Made by a program: the position numbers and the translations under genes
Origin: CAZRDB01 sp964598695
Lineage (GTDB): Bacteria > Armatimonadota > Zipacnadia > UBA1398
Length of the DNA stretch: 64,000 nt
Assembly: GCA_964598695.1 (NCBI GenBank)
Contig: CAZRDB010000003.1
Coordinates: 1 to 64,000 of the forward strand
Direction of reading: 5' to 3'
Shown: one piece after another, positions 41,617-50,571 of the stretch
How the letters are laid out: every line of letters begins with the position of its first letter
How positions within the stretch are numbered: the stretch's first letter is position 1
The notes under the pieces: generated by a model
The model's database searches: none
What the model saw: the letters and a program-made list of their open reading frames with translations, nothing else
What the model was told of the DNA's origin: nothing

Positions 41617-44589
41617 ATGGGGCGGGTGCTGGAGGCGCTGCCCGGCGCCGATCCGCCACCGAATGCGCGCGCCTTCCTCGAGGTCCTGCGGCCCGCGCTG
41701 GCGGCCTGCCCCGATCCCGACCGGGCGCTCGCCAACCTCGAGGCGCTCTGCCGCGCGCACGGCTCGCGGCTGAGCTTGTTCTCGGCGCTGATCGAGGAGC
41801 CGCGACTGCGCGCATCGCTGCTGCGCGTGCTCTCCCACTCCCAGGTCTTCGCCGACGTGCTGGCCGCGAGCCCCGAGTGGCTCGAGGTCCTGCGCGACGG
41901 GAGCGCCACCCCGCCCACGGCCGAGGAGCTGCTCGGCCAGGCGCGCGCCGCCCACCGCGCGATGCCCACCCGGCTCTCGCGGCGCAACGGCCTGCGGCGC
42001 TTCCGCAAACGGACGCTGCTGCGGATCGGGGTCGCCGATGTCCTCGGTCTGTGGGCCTTCGAGGATGTGGTCGGCTCGATCAGCCTGCTTGCCGACACCT
42101 GCCTGCAAGCGTGCCTCGAGCTGGTGGCCGAGGAACTGGCCCCGGACTACGGCCACCCCCGTGCCGAGGACGGCGACGGGGTGGCCTTCGCCGTGATCGC
42201 GCTCGGGAAGCTCGGGGGGCGGGAGCTGAACTACGCGAGCGACGTGGACGTGCTGTTCGTCTGCGGCGGCGGCGAGGGGCGCACCGACGGTCCCCGCTCG
42301 ATCCCGGCCCTGGAGTACGCCGACCGGCTTGCGCGGGGGATCGTTGAGGCGATGTCGGAGCCGCTGGAGGAGGGCTTCCTGTTCCGCACCGACACGCGAC
42401 TGAGACCGGAGGGCCGCGGCGGCCCACTCGTCCGCAGCCTCCAGGGCTGCCGCACCTACTACGATTCCTACGGCCGCGCCTGGGAGCGCCAGGCGCTGCT
42501 CCGCGCCCGCGCTTGCGCGGGCGACCCGGTCCTGGGCGAGGAGTTCGTCCGTGCGACCCGGCCGTTCGTCTTCGGCAAGCGGCTCGACGACGCCGACTTG
42601 CGCGAGATCCTTCGCCTGAAGGCGCAGCACGAGGAGCGCGTGCGGCTCGCGCCCGAGGGTGGCCGCGACCTCAAACAGGGGCCGGGCGGGATCCGCGATG
42701 TCGAGTACACGGTCCAGCTCCTCCAACTCCTGGCCGGCTCCGAGCACCCGGAGGTCCAGCGGGCCAGTACGCTCGAGGCGGTCTCTCGGCTGCGAGAGAT
42801 GGGCGCGCTCACGCCGGCCGAGGCGCGCGACCTGCGCGAGGGGTACATCCTCGCCCGCCGGGCCGAGCACGCGGTGCAGATCCGTGACCAGTTCCAGACC
42901 CACCACCTCCCAGCCGACGAGCGGGAGCGAGGCATTCTCGCGCGCCGTCTCGGCTTCGCATCGGCGGGGGAGTTCGATCGCGCGCGCGACCACCATGCGC
43001 GGCGCGTGCGGCGGGTCTACGAGGAAGTGGTCGAGGGCTCCGGGTGGGCCCACGGCGCGCGCCTCTCGGTCCTCCAGCGCCAACTGCGGGTCGAGCCGCA
43101 CGAGGCGGAGGAGAGCGCGCTGGCCGACGAGGAACTCGCCGGCCTCGGGTTTCGCGGCCCGGCGAAGGCGCGCGAGGTGCTCGCCCGGCTGGCCACTGCG
43201 GAGTCGTCCCTCGACGAGGATCCTCGCGAGGCGCTCTCGGCGGTCATCGACGAGCTGTGCACGCAGTGTGCGGTCTCGGGCGATCCCGACGCGGCGCTCG
43301 CCGGGATCGAGTCGCTCTCCGGCGTGCTCGGCGGCAAGCGCCGTTTCCTGGAGCTGCTGGGCGAGTCGCCGCACGTCACGCGCGTCCTCGCCCTGCTCGC
43401 GGGCCGAAGCCCCTTCCTCACGGGGTGGCTGCGCGCGACGCCCGAGCTGCTCGACGGCCTCATCGACCCCGCCGTGCTGGCCGAGCCGCGCGACGCCTCG
43501 TTCTACGCCGGTCTCCCGCGCCGGGCGCGCGAGTCGCTCGAGGCGGCACTCCCGCTCCTGTGCCGGATCCGGCGCCGCGAGCTGCTGCGGATCGGGCTGC
43601 GCGATCTCGCCGACGAAGCCCACATCCACGACACCGCGCGCGAGCTGGAGTGGCTCTCGGAGCTGATCCTCGACACCAGCCTGACGGCCGTGCTCGAGGA
43701 GGCCCGGCTCGGCGGGGCGCCGCTCGGCATCATCGGCCTCGGGAGCTTCGGCGGCCACGAGCTGCACTTCAGCTCCGACCTCGACCTCGTTGCGGCACAC
43801 GACGCGACCGACGCCGGCACGGTCGAGGCGATCGCCCGGGCCGTCGCGCGGCTGGTGCGCGTCTTCTCCGAGCCCCGCCCGGAGGGCCGCCTGCCCCAGC
43901 TCGACCTGCGCTTGCGGCCCGATGGCCAGTCGGGTCCGCTGGTGCCCTCGCTGGGGGCGATCGAGGGCTACACCGAGGAGCGCGCGCGGCCGTGGGAGCG
44001 GATCGCCGCGACGCGGGCTCGGCCGGTCGCGGGCGACCCGGCCACGGCGCGGCGACTGGCCGAGCTGTACCGGGAGCTGGCCTACGGCAAGCCCTTCGGC
44101 GCCGAGGAGCGCGCCCAGGTTCACGAGGTGCGCGAGCGGGTCGAGACCGATCGCGATCGCTCGTCCGAGGGACGCGTCGACCTCAAGCTGTGCCGGGGCG
44201 GCCTACTGGAGCTGGACCTGTTGGTGCGCATGGTGCAGATCGAGGCCGGCCGCCGGGCGGCCTCCGTGCGCGTGCCGGGCCTGCGCGAGACGATCCGCCT
44301 GCTGGCCCGCGCGCGTGTGCTGGCGCCGGCGCTCTCGGAATCGCTCTCGGCGGCCTTCCGTCTGCTGCGCGGGATCTCACTGCGCCTGCAGATCGTGCAG
44401 GAGGAGTCGAGCGGCGCGCTGGACCTGAGCCCCGAGGCGCTGGCGATCCTGGGCCGCAAACTGCCGCGCGAGATCGCGGAGCACCCGCTCTCCGGCGAAG
44501 AACTGCGCGCGCGAATCGAGGGAGCGCGCGCTCTTGTGCGAACAAGCTACGAGCGTGCCGTCGAGGGGGGCGGGCAAGGCCTCGGGTAG
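41617..44589 (+). CDS. glnE: Bifunctional glutamine synthetase adenylyltransferase/adenylyl-removing enzyme
   Basis: A 990-residue enzyme that adds AMP to glutamine synthetase and removes it according to P-II state. Two nucleotidyltransferase domains are present: GKLGGRELNYASDVDVLF near residue 198 (adenylyl-removing half) and GLGSFGGHELHFSSDLDLV near residue 707 (adenylylating half). The acidic pairs SDVD and SDLD are the metal ligands. Long helical regions follow each domain, and the length is close to the E. coli enzyme. No Shine-Dalgarno is seen at ATG 41617; the frame stays open upstream to 41557, where a CTG could be used. The gene is downstream of glnB. Confidence 0.9.
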   Translation: MGRVLEALPGADPPPNARAFLEVLRPALAACPDPDRALANLEALCRAHGSRLSLFSALIEEPRLRASLLRVLSHSQVFADVLAASPEWLEVLRDGSATPPTAEELLGQARAAHRAMPTRLSRRNGLRRFRKRTLLRIGVADVLGLWAFEDVVGSISLLADTCLQACLELVAEELAPDYGHPRAEDGDGVAFAVIALGKLGGRELNYASDVDVLFVCGGGEGRTDGPRSIPALEYADRLARGIVEAMSEPLEEGFLFRTDTRLRPEGRGGPLVRSLQGCRTYYDSYGRAWERQALLRARACAGDPVLGEEFVRATRPFVFGKRLDDADLREILRLKAQHEERVRLAPEGGRDLKQGPGGIRDVEYTVQLLQLLAGSEHPEVQRASTLEAVSRLREMGALTPAEARDLREGYILARRAEHAVQIRDQFQTHHLPADERERGILARRLGFASAGEFDRARDHHARRVRRVYEEVVEGSGWAHGARLSVLQRQLRVEPHEAEESALADEELAGLGFRGPAKAREVLARLATAESSLDEDPREALSAVIDELCTQCAVSGDPDAALAGIESLSGVLGGKRRFLELLGESPHVTRVLALLAGRSPFLTGWLRATPELLDGLIDPAVLAEPRDASFYAGLPRRARESLEAALPLLCRIRRRELLRIGLRDLADEAHIHDTARELEWLSELILDTSLTAVLEEARLGGAPLGIIGLGSFGGHELHFSSDLDLVAAHDATDAGTVEAIARAVARLVRVFSEPRPEGRLPQLDLRLRPDGQSGPLVPSLGAIEGYTEERARPWERIAATRARPVAGDPATARRLAELYRELAYGKPFGAEERAQVHEVRERVETDRDRSSEGRVDLKLCRGGLLELDLLVRMVQIEAGRRAASVRVPGLRETIRLLARARVLAPALSESLSAAFRLLRGISLRLQIVQEESSGALDLSPEALAILGRKLPREIAEHPLSGEELRARIEGARALVRTSYERAVEGGGQGLG

Positions 44590-44632
44590 CCGCACGCGCA
44601 GGCAGTCCCGCGCACGAGGAAGGAGCGGAGCT

Positions 44633-45112
44633 ATGCGACGTCTCATCACACCGTGCTTGCTGGGGGTCCTCCTCCTTCTGCTGGCGTCGGGGTGCTCGTC
44701 CACGGGTTCCCTCGACCCGTCGGGCTCGTACACCGCCTCGCTGCTGGTGACGGGACTCACCGCCGGGATCGAGCACTCCCTGACCATCACCCGGCAGGGG
44801 AGCGGGTACATCGTCACGATCGCGCCGACCGACGCGACGGCCCCCGGGGCGCTCAGCTTCAACCCCGGCGCCTCCGCCCGCGTGGCGGCCGCGGGAGGCG
44901 CTCACGTCTTCGTCCATATCGGCGTGGGTTCCGGGAGCGTCGGCTCCTACAACGCGCTGGCCGGCAGCCCGCCGGCGGCCCACGAGATCACCACGGGCAC
45001 GATGGACTTCTCGTTTACCGAGAGCACCCTGGGTGACCCGGTGCTGGAGTCGGCGATCATCACGCTGCACTCGGCCAACGGCCCCGTCTACTCGGCGACG
45101 CTGGCCCCCTAG
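44633..45112 (+). CDS. Small lipoprotein, beta-rich
   Basis: A 159-residue protein with signal MRRLITPCLLGVLLLLLASG and lipidated Cys21 (LASGC). The mature part is short and beta-rich, with SYTASLLVTGLTAGIEHSL and a TMDFSFTES strand, suggesting a single beta-sandwich. Shine-Dalgarno GAAGGAG precedes ATG. It is the last gene of the glnB-glnE stretch, but there is no functional link. The family is not recognised. Confidence 0.65.
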   Translation: MRRLITPCLLGVLLLLLASGCSSTGSLDPSGSYTASLLVTGLTAGIEHSLTITRQGSGYIVTIAPTDATAPGALSFNPGASARVAAAGGAHVFVHIGVGSGSVGSYNALAGSPPAAHEITTGTMDFSFTESTLGDPVLESAIITLHSANGPVYSATLAP

Positions 45113-45171
45113 GGCTGCCGCCTCGCGCGAGCCAGGCACGCCGGGTCGCTCCGCCGCGCGACGGGAGAGGC

Positions 45172-45189
45172 CCGGTCCCCTGGGACCGG
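45172..45189 (+). terminator. Hairpin before hdrA
   Basis: CCGGTCCC (45172-45179) and GGGACCGG (45182-45189) pair around CT. It is located 59 nt after the lipoprotein stop and 16 nt before the hdrA ATG. It could be the upstream terminator or part of the hdrA leader. Confidence 0.4.
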
Positions 45190-45205
45190 AGAGCAGGATG
45201 CGTCT

Positions 45206-47221
45206 ATGTCGCGGGATCGTTGCGTTGCGGTGATCGGCGCGGGTCCGGCCGGCCTGGCGGCGGCGCTTGCCCTGGCCGACGCCGGCGCGCGTGTGGTGCT
45301 GCTCGACGGCGCCGAGAGGCCGGGCGGGCACCCCCTGGACTACGGGTGCGTCGCGACCGACCGCTGCGCGAGTTGCTCTGCCTGCCTGGTGCTCGATGCG
45401 GCACGTCGGGCGAGCGAGCTCCCCGCCATCGAGCTGCTGGCGCCGGCGCGCGTCACGGGCTACCGGCCCACGGAGTCCGGGGGGGTGCTGACGCTGGAGG
45501 GTCGCGAGGAGCGGGTCGACGGGGTCATCGTTGCCACGGGCCACCGTCCGGCCGATCTCGCGACCGCGCGGACCGAGTACGGACACGGCCGCGTCGTGGG
45601 CGTGAGCACCGTCACCGAGCTGGAGGCGCGCTACCGCGACGGCTCACTCGCGGAGCGGCCGCCCCGAGACCTGGCCTTCATCCAGTGCGCGGGCAGCCGC
45701 GACCGCGCGATCGGCCGCGATTACTGCAGCCGTGTGTGCTGCACCTACGCGCTGCGGCTGGCGCGCGCGATCCACCACCGGGTCCCCGAGATCCGGATCA
45801 CCGTCTTCTACCAGGATCTCACCCCCTCCGCCCGCGGCTTCGAGGCACTGGTCCGCGAGTGCGAGGGCTTCGTGCGCTTCGTCCGCGCCCTGCCGGCCAA
45901 GGTGTACCAGGAGGTCGGGGGGGTGCGGCCGATCGTCTGCTACGCCGACACCCTCGCGGGCCCGGACGCCCCCGGCGCCGAGGAGCCGTTCTCGGAGGTC
46001 GCGCTCTCGGTCGGGATGTGGCCGGGGCCTCACGACGACCTCGACGAGGCGCTCGGCCTCACGCGCGACGAGTGGGGCTTCGTGACAGGGAGTCGTCTCC
46101 CGCGCGTTCGCGCCGCGGGCTCGTGCACCGGCCCCATGTCGATCGCCGAGGCGACGGCCGACGGCCGTGCGGCGGCGGCAGACGCGCTGGAGACCGGCGC
46201 GTGCGCGCGCAAGCCCGTGGCGGTGGCCGCCGCCGAGCCGCGCCTTGCCGAGCTGGTGCGTGCGGCGGGCTTCGAGAGCGTCGAGGCGACAGCCGTCGAA
46301 GGGGTCGCGGGGGCGCTGCGCGCCACGACGGCCGGGGGACCGGTCGAGGTCTCCGGCGTGCTCGGCTGCACCTTCGTGACTCCTTCGCCCGAGGCGACCG
46401 GCCTCCCCGCCCACGTGCGCAACCTGTGGTCGGAGAAGGCGCTCCAGCGGGCGGCCGGCGCGAAGAGCATCGTGCTGATGCCCGACCTCTTCGCCCCCTG
46501 GTCGCGCCTCGCGCACGAGGTCGCCCTGCGGCTTGCCGCGGGGAGGAGCGGGGGGAAGGTCCGAACCTGGTACCTGATGCGCCACGCCTTCACGGGCGAG
46601 CAGGGCCTGGAGCAGCTTCTCGCGCGGGCGCGTGAGGCGGGGACCGTCTTCACCGTCTGCCCCGAGGCCCCCACGGTCACGGCGGAGGGGGTCGAGTTCG
46701 TCGATCGCTCGCTCGGGCGTACGCTGCGCGCCAAGGCCGACGTGGTGCTCGCCGCGGCCGCGCTGCGGCCCGCGCCCGAGACACTCGACCGGTTGCGCGC
46801 CCTCGGGCTGCTGGGGCCGAACGCGCTGGAGGGTTCCTCACTCCCCCACGAGGGTCTCAGCCGCACCGCGCGCCTCGGCTACCACCTCGCGGGATGGCTG
46901 CGCGATGCCACCGCGTCCGAGGAGCAGGCCGAGCGGGAGGTGCGCGAGGCGCTCACCGATCTGGCGCTGCCGGACCCGCCCGGGACGGCGGAGGTCGACG
47001 CCGACCGGTGCGCGATCTGCCTGACCTGCATCCGCTCGTGCCCGCACGAGGCGCCGCGCGCGGTCCACAGCGAGATGCGCGACCGGCAGGTGAGCTACAT
47101 CCGGCCCGAGGCGTGCGTCGGCTGCGGGATCTGCGTCAGCGCCTGCCCCGCCGAGGCGATCACGCTCGGCGCGCGCACGGGCGATGCGGTACTGGCGGCG
47201 ATGGAGGGGCACGATGGCTGA
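45206..47221 (+). CDS. hdrA: Heterodisulfide reductase subunit A-like flavoprotein
   Basis: A 671-residue FAD-containing iron-sulfur protein, the expected site of flavin-based electron bifurcation. FAD is bound by GAGPAG at residues 11-16. A CASCSAC cluster and the HdrA-specific block FIQCAGSRD...YCSRVCCTYAL bind an unusual [4Fe-4S]. Two ferredoxin-type clusters lie at the C-terminus (CAICLTCIRSCP, CVGCGICVSACP). The gene overlaps mvhD by 8 nt and starts a run of six overlapping genes with mvhD, metV, metF, hdrC and hdrB. The size is within the HdrA range. Confidence 0.9.
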   Translation: MSRDRCVAVIGAGPAGLAAALALADAGARVVLLDGAERPGGHPLDYGCVATDRCASCSACLVLDAARRASELPAIELLAPARVTGYRPTESGGVLTLEGREERVDGVIVATGHRPADLATARTEYGHGRVVGVSTVTELEARYRDGSLAERPPRDLAFIQCAGSRDRAIGRDYCSRVCCTYALRLARAIHHRVPEIRITVFYQDLTPSARGFEALVRECEGFVRFVRALPAKVYQEVGGVRPIVCYADTLAGPDAPGAEEPFSEVALSVGMWPGPHDDLDEALGLTRDEWGFVTGSRLPRVRAAGSCTGPMSIAEATADGRAAAADALETGACARKPVAVAAAEPRLAELVRAAGFESVEATAVEGVAGALRATTAGGPVEVSGVLGCTFVTPSPEATGLPAHVRNLWSEKALQRAAGAKSIVLMPDLFAPWSRLAHEVALRLAAGRSGGKVRTWYLMRHAFTGEQGLEQLLARAREAGTVFTVCPEAPTVTAEGVEFVDRSLGRTLRAKADVVLAAAALRPAPETLDRLRALGLLGPNALEGSSLPHEGLSRTARLGYHLAGWLRDATASEEQAEREVREALTDLALPDPPGTAEVDADRCAICLTCIRSCPHEAPRAVHSEMRDRQVSYIRPEACVGCGICVSACPAEAITLGARTGDAVLAAMEGHDG

Positions 47222-47588
47222 GAGAGTGCTGTTCCTGTGCGAGCGCAGCGGCCTGCTCCTCGACCAGACCGACCCGGCTCTCCTCGGCACGGGCGTCCGC
47301 GTCGCGATCCCTTGCGGCGGCCGGCTCGAGGTGCAGCACTTGCTGAAGGCGGTGGAGCGGGGTGCGCGCGAGGTGCTGGTGGTGGCTTGTCCGCTGGACA
47401 ACTGCCGCTCACGGCTCGGAACCGAGGAGGCCGAGCGCCGCGTGGAGCGCGCCAACCGCCTCCTGGCCGAGGCGGGCTCGACGGCCCGGTGCCGGGTGGT
47501 CCGCGCCGCGGCGAACGCCCCGCACGATCTGACAAGCCAGCTCGCCGGAGCCGAAGGCCCGGCGCTGGAGGAGGAGACCGCTCGATGA
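47214..47588 (+). CDS. mvhD: MvhD-like electron-transfer subunit
   Basis: A 124-residue iron-sulfur protein of the MvhD/FlpD family, which passes electrons to HdrA. The central IPCGGRLEVQHLLKAVERGA and VLVVACPLDNCRSR segments match the family. Cysteines are at 9, 34, 59, 63 and about 99. The usual N-terminal CxWC pair is reduced to one Cys, so the [2Fe-2S] ligation may differ. It overlaps hdrA (8 nt) and metV (4 nt). Confidence 0.8.
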   Translation: MAERVLFLCERSGLLLDQTDPALLGTGVRVAIPCGGRLEVQHLLKAVERGAREVLVVACPLDNCRSRLGTEEAERRVERANRLLAEAGSTARCRVVRAAANAPHDLTSQLAGAEGPALEEETAR

Positions 47589-48274
47589 TCACGGCCGAGA
47601 TGAAGCCCTTTGCGGAGATCGTGGCGATGCTCGAGGGCGCCTCCAGGGTGCTGGTCGCCGCGTGCAACACCTGCGTGACGGTCTGCCACGCGGGCGGCAA
47701 GCGCGAGGCCGCGCTGCTCGCCTCGCAGCTGCGGATCCATGCGCGGGAGAACGGTCTCGCGCGCGAGGTGCGCGAGACCGTGGTCGAGCGCCACTGCGAC
47801 GCCGAGTTCGTGGAGGCGCTCGCGCCGGAGCTGGAGTGGCCGGAGGTGATGCTCTCGACGGCCTGCGGCGTCGGCGTGAACTACGTCGCGGAGTGCTTCG
47901 CGTCGAAGCGGATCCTGCCCGGGCTCAACACGACCTTCCTCGGCGCGACCGACGTCCCCGGCCGCTGGCGCGAGATGTGCGGCGGCTGCGGCGACTGCGT
48001 GCTGCACCTCACGGGCGGGATCTGCCCCGTGGTGCGGTGCGCGAAGTCGATCCAGAACGGGCCTTGCGGCGGGAGCCAGGAGGGGCGCTGCGAGGTCGAC
48101 CCGGACGTGCCGTGCGCGTGGCAGGAGATCATCGACCGCGTGACGGCCCAGGGCCGGGCCGCGAGCCTCGAGACGGTGCTCCCGCTGAAGGACTGGTCGA
48201 CCAGCGGCTACGGCGGCTGGCGGCGGACCCGGATCGTGGAGGAGTTCTTCCAGCCCGAGGAGGCGGAGCGATGA
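47585..48274 (+). CDS. metV: MetV-like zinc/iron-sulfur subunit of methylene-THF reductase
   Basis: A 229-residue protein related to the MetV subunit (MTHFR C-terminal family). It is Cys-rich: AACNTCVTVC at the N-terminus and CGGCGDCVL, CPVVRCAKSIQNGPCGGS and GRCEVDPDVPCAW later, enough for two metal or FeS sites. MetV is needed to link MetF to its electron donor in acetogens. Start ATG 47585 overlaps the mvhD stop (ATGA); metF follows with the same overlap. Confidence 0.82.
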   Translation: MITAEMKPFAEIVAMLEGASRVLVAACNTCVTVCHAGGKREAALLASQLRIHARENGLAREVRETVVERHCDAEFVEALAPELEWPEVMLSTACGVGVNYVAECFASKRILPGLNTTFLGATDVPGRWREMCGGCGDCVLHLTGGICPVVRCAKSIQNGPCGGSQEGRCEVDPDVPCAWQEIIDRVTAQGRAASLETVLPLKDWSTSGYGGWRRTRIVEEFFQPEEAER

Positions 48275-49224
48275 GCGCGGTCGCGTGCAAGGCCGGATCG
48301 AACCTCGAGCGGGTGCTGCGCTCGGGCGCGTTCGCCGTCTGTGGCGAGATGGGGCCGCCCCAGAACTGCAATCCCGAGGCGATCCGCAACAAGGTGAAGC
48401 ACTTCGCGGGCCATGTGGACGCCGTGAACCTCACCGACAACCAGACCGCGATCGTCCGCATGAGTTCGATCGCTAGCGCCAAGCTCTGTCTCGACGCGGG
48501 CCTCGAGCCGATCATCCAGATGACCTGCCGCGACCGCAACCGGATCGCGATGCAGTCCGATCTCCTCGGCGCCGCCGGGCTCGGGATCCGCAATGTGCTC
48601 TGCCTCTCGGGCGACCACCAGCGCTTCGGCAACGACGCCCAGGCGCGCGGCGTCTTCGATGTCGACTCGCTCCAGCTCGTCTCGATCGCCCGGGCGATGC
48701 GCGACGAGTCGCGGCTGACGGGGGCCGAGACGAAACACCAGAAGGAGCCCTACCCGACGCCCCTGTTCGTCGGCGCGGCCTGCAACCCGTTCGGCGACCC
48801 GTTCGAGTTCCGCGTGGTGCGTCTCGCGAAGAAGATCGCGGCGGGGGCCGACTTCATCCAGACCCAGGCGATCTACGACATCCCGCGCTTCGCCCGGTTC
48901 ATGGAGATGGCCCGCGACCGAGGGCTTCTCGAGCAGGTCTTCTTCATCGCCGGGGTGCTGCCCGTCAAGTCGCACAAGGCGCTCGAGTACATGAAGAAGG
49001 ACGTCGCGGGCATGTCGATCCCCGACGAACTGATCGCCCGCATGAAGTCGGCCGAGGATCCGCAGGAGGAGGGGATCCGGATGTGCGTCGAGCTGATCGA
49101 GCAGATCCGCGCGATCGACGGCGTCCGGGGCGTGCACATCATGCCGCCGATGTGGGAGTCGGTGATCCCGGAGATCGTCAAGCGGGCCGGGCTGCACCCG
49201 CGGCCGCAGCCGGAGGTGGCGTGA
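48271..49224 (+). CDS. metF: Methylenetetrahydrofolate reductase
   Basis: A 317-residue TIM-barrel flavoprotein that reduces methylene-THF to methyl-THF. Family segments seen are GAFAVCGEMGPP, VDAVNLTDNQTA, NVLCLSGDH and ADFIQTQAIYDI. Length is typical for the catalytic domain alone. It overlaps metV by 4 nt and is next to hdrC. Together these make a MetVF-HdrABC-MvhD complex as described in Moorella, which would use NADH or reduced ferredoxin as donor. This may operate in a methyl branch or in folate-linked C1 oxidation. Confidence 0.9.
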   Translation: MSAVACKAGSNLERVLRSGAFAVCGEMGPPQNCNPEAIRNKVKHFAGHVDAVNLTDNQTAIVRMSSIASAKLCLDAGLEPIIQMTCRDRNRIAMQSDLLGAAGLGIRNVLCLSGDHQRFGNDAQARGVFDVDSLQLVSIARAMRDESRLTGAETKHQKEPYPTPLFVGAACNPFGDPFEFRVVRLAKKIAAGADFIQTQAIYDIPRFARFMEMARDRGLLEQVFFIAGVLPVKSHKALEYMKKDVAGMSIPDELIARMKSAEDPQEEGIRMCVELIEQIRAIDGVRGVHIMPPMWESVIPEIVKRAGLHPRPQPEVA

Positions 49225-49225
49225 G

Positions 49226-49741
49226 GTGGAGCGCTTCTCCGTGGCGATCGGCCGGATCGCGCACACCGATGTCTCGCGCTGCTACCAGTGCGGCCGCTGC
49301 TCCGGCAACTGCCCGATGGCGTCGGAGATGGACCTGAAGCCACACCAGGTGATCCGCATGTGCCTGCTCGATCTCGACGAGGTCGCGGACGCGCGCTCGG
49401 TCTGGCTGTGCGACGGCTGCCACACCTGCTCCGAGCGCTGCCCGCGTGAGATCGACGTCGCCGGGGTCTTCGACGCGCTCCGGCAGGTGACGACCAAGCA
49501 GGCGCCGCTCGCGCTGTTCAACCGGTCGCTGTTGACCGGCGTGCGCCGCATGGGCCGCGTCAACGAGGCCCCCCTCGGCCTCGCCTACCACCTTGCCGCG
49601 CGGAAGAGTCCCGCCGCCCAGCGGGCGCTGATCTTCGAGCTGCTCCGCAAGGGGAAGCTCCCTCTGCTGCCCCACCGGCAGGCCAACCTGACGAGCCTGT
49701 TCGCGAAGGCGACGCCCGGCCGCGAGGAGGGTACGCCATGA
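49226..49741 (+). CDS. hdrC: Heterodisulfide reductase subunit C-like ferredoxin
   Basis: A 171-residue protein starting at GTG. It has two [4Fe-4S] cluster motifs: Cys19, 22, 25 and 29 (CYQCGRCSGNCP) and Cys62, 65, 68 and 72 (CDGCHTCSERCP). The remainder is helical and basic. It would pass electrons between HdrA and HdrB. It starts one base after the metF stop and overlaps hdrB by 4 nt. Confidence 0.88.
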   Translation: MERFSVAIGRIAHTDVSRCYQCGRCSGNCPMASEMDLKPHQVIRMCLLDLDEVADARSVWLCDGCHTCSERCPREIDVAGVFDALRQVTTKQAPLALFNRSLLTGVRRMGRVNEAPLGLAYHLAARKSPAAQRALIFELLRKGKLPLLPHRQANLTSLFAKATPGREEGTP

Positions 49742-50571
49742 AGCTCGCCTACTTCCCGGGCTGCGCGGCGACGGGCACCGGGCGGGAGCTGGACTCCTCG
49801 ACCCGTGCGGCCTGCGCCGCGTACGGCATCGAGCTGGTCGAGATCCCGGGCTGGGTCTGCTGCGGGGCCTCGGCCGCCCACATGACGAGCGAGAAGCTCG
49901 CCGATGCCCTCCCGGCCCGCTCGCTGGCCGCGGCGCGCGGGCTGGGCGTCGAGGGGGTCCTGACGCCCTGTGCGGCGTGCTACAGCCGCCTCGCCCTCAC
50001 CGAGCGCGCGATGGCCGAGAGCCCGGAGCTGAGGCGCGAGCTCGCGCGCATCGTCGAGGCCGATCTCGAGGGCGAACTCCCCGTGTACCACGTGCTGCAG
50101 GCCTTCGACCCCGGGCAGCTCGCGGCCCGGCGCGCGCGGGTGCTCCAGCCGCTCCGCGTCGCCTGCTACTACGGCTGCTTGCTCACGCGCCCGCGGGAGG
50201 TCTCGGTCGACCCCGACCCGGTCAACCCGAGTTGCATGGACGACCTGGTGGCCGCGGCCGGGCTCACCCCGGTCGAGTGGCCCTTCCGCACCGAGTGCTG
50301 CGGCGCCTCGCTGGTGATGGCGCGCCCCGAGTCGGTCGCGCGCCTCTCGAACCGGCTGCTCGACGCGGCCGAGGGCTGCGGCGCCGAGGCGCTGGTCGTG
50401 GCCTGCCCTCTGTGCCACGCCAATCTTGACCTCAAGCAGGTCACATACGGCCGATCCGACCCGCTGCCCGTGCTGTACCTCACGGAGGTGCTGGCCCTCG
50501 CACTCGGCGTGCCCGAGGCCGAACTCGAGCTGCGGCGTCACACCGCGCCCGTGCCGACGCTCACTCGATGA
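49738..50571 (+). CDS. hdrB: Heterodisulfide reductase subunit B-like (two CCG domains)
   Basis: A 277-residue protein with two complete CCG domains, the binding sites of non-cubane FeS clusters that cleave disulfides in methanogens. The first domain has Cys9, the Cys41-Cys42 pair and Cys78/Cys81 (TPCAAC), the second YYGC, TECCG and ACPLC. It is the last gene of the hdr-met operon and overlaps the convergent lipoprotein gene at 50561-50571. In this setting the electron acceptor is more likely MetF or an unknown disulfide than CoM-CoB. Confidence 0.88.
   Translation: MKLAYFPGCAATGTGRELDSSTRAACAAYGIELVEIPGWVCCGASAAHMTSEKLADALPARSLAAARGLGVEGVLTPCAACYSRLALTERAMAESPELRRELARIVEADLEGELPVYHVLQAFDPGQLAARRARVLQPLRVACYYGCLLTRPREVSVDPDPVNPSCMDDLVAAAGLTPVEWPFRTECCGASLVMARPESVARLSNRLLDAAEGCGAEALVVACPLCHANLDLKQVTYGRSDPLPVLYLTEVLALALGVPEAELELRRHTAPVPTLTR

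Noticed and set aside
43044..44750. 568-residue frame overlapping glnE
   Set aside because: It is an Arg/Gly/Ala-rich shadow in another frame of glnE, which has clear catalytic motifs.
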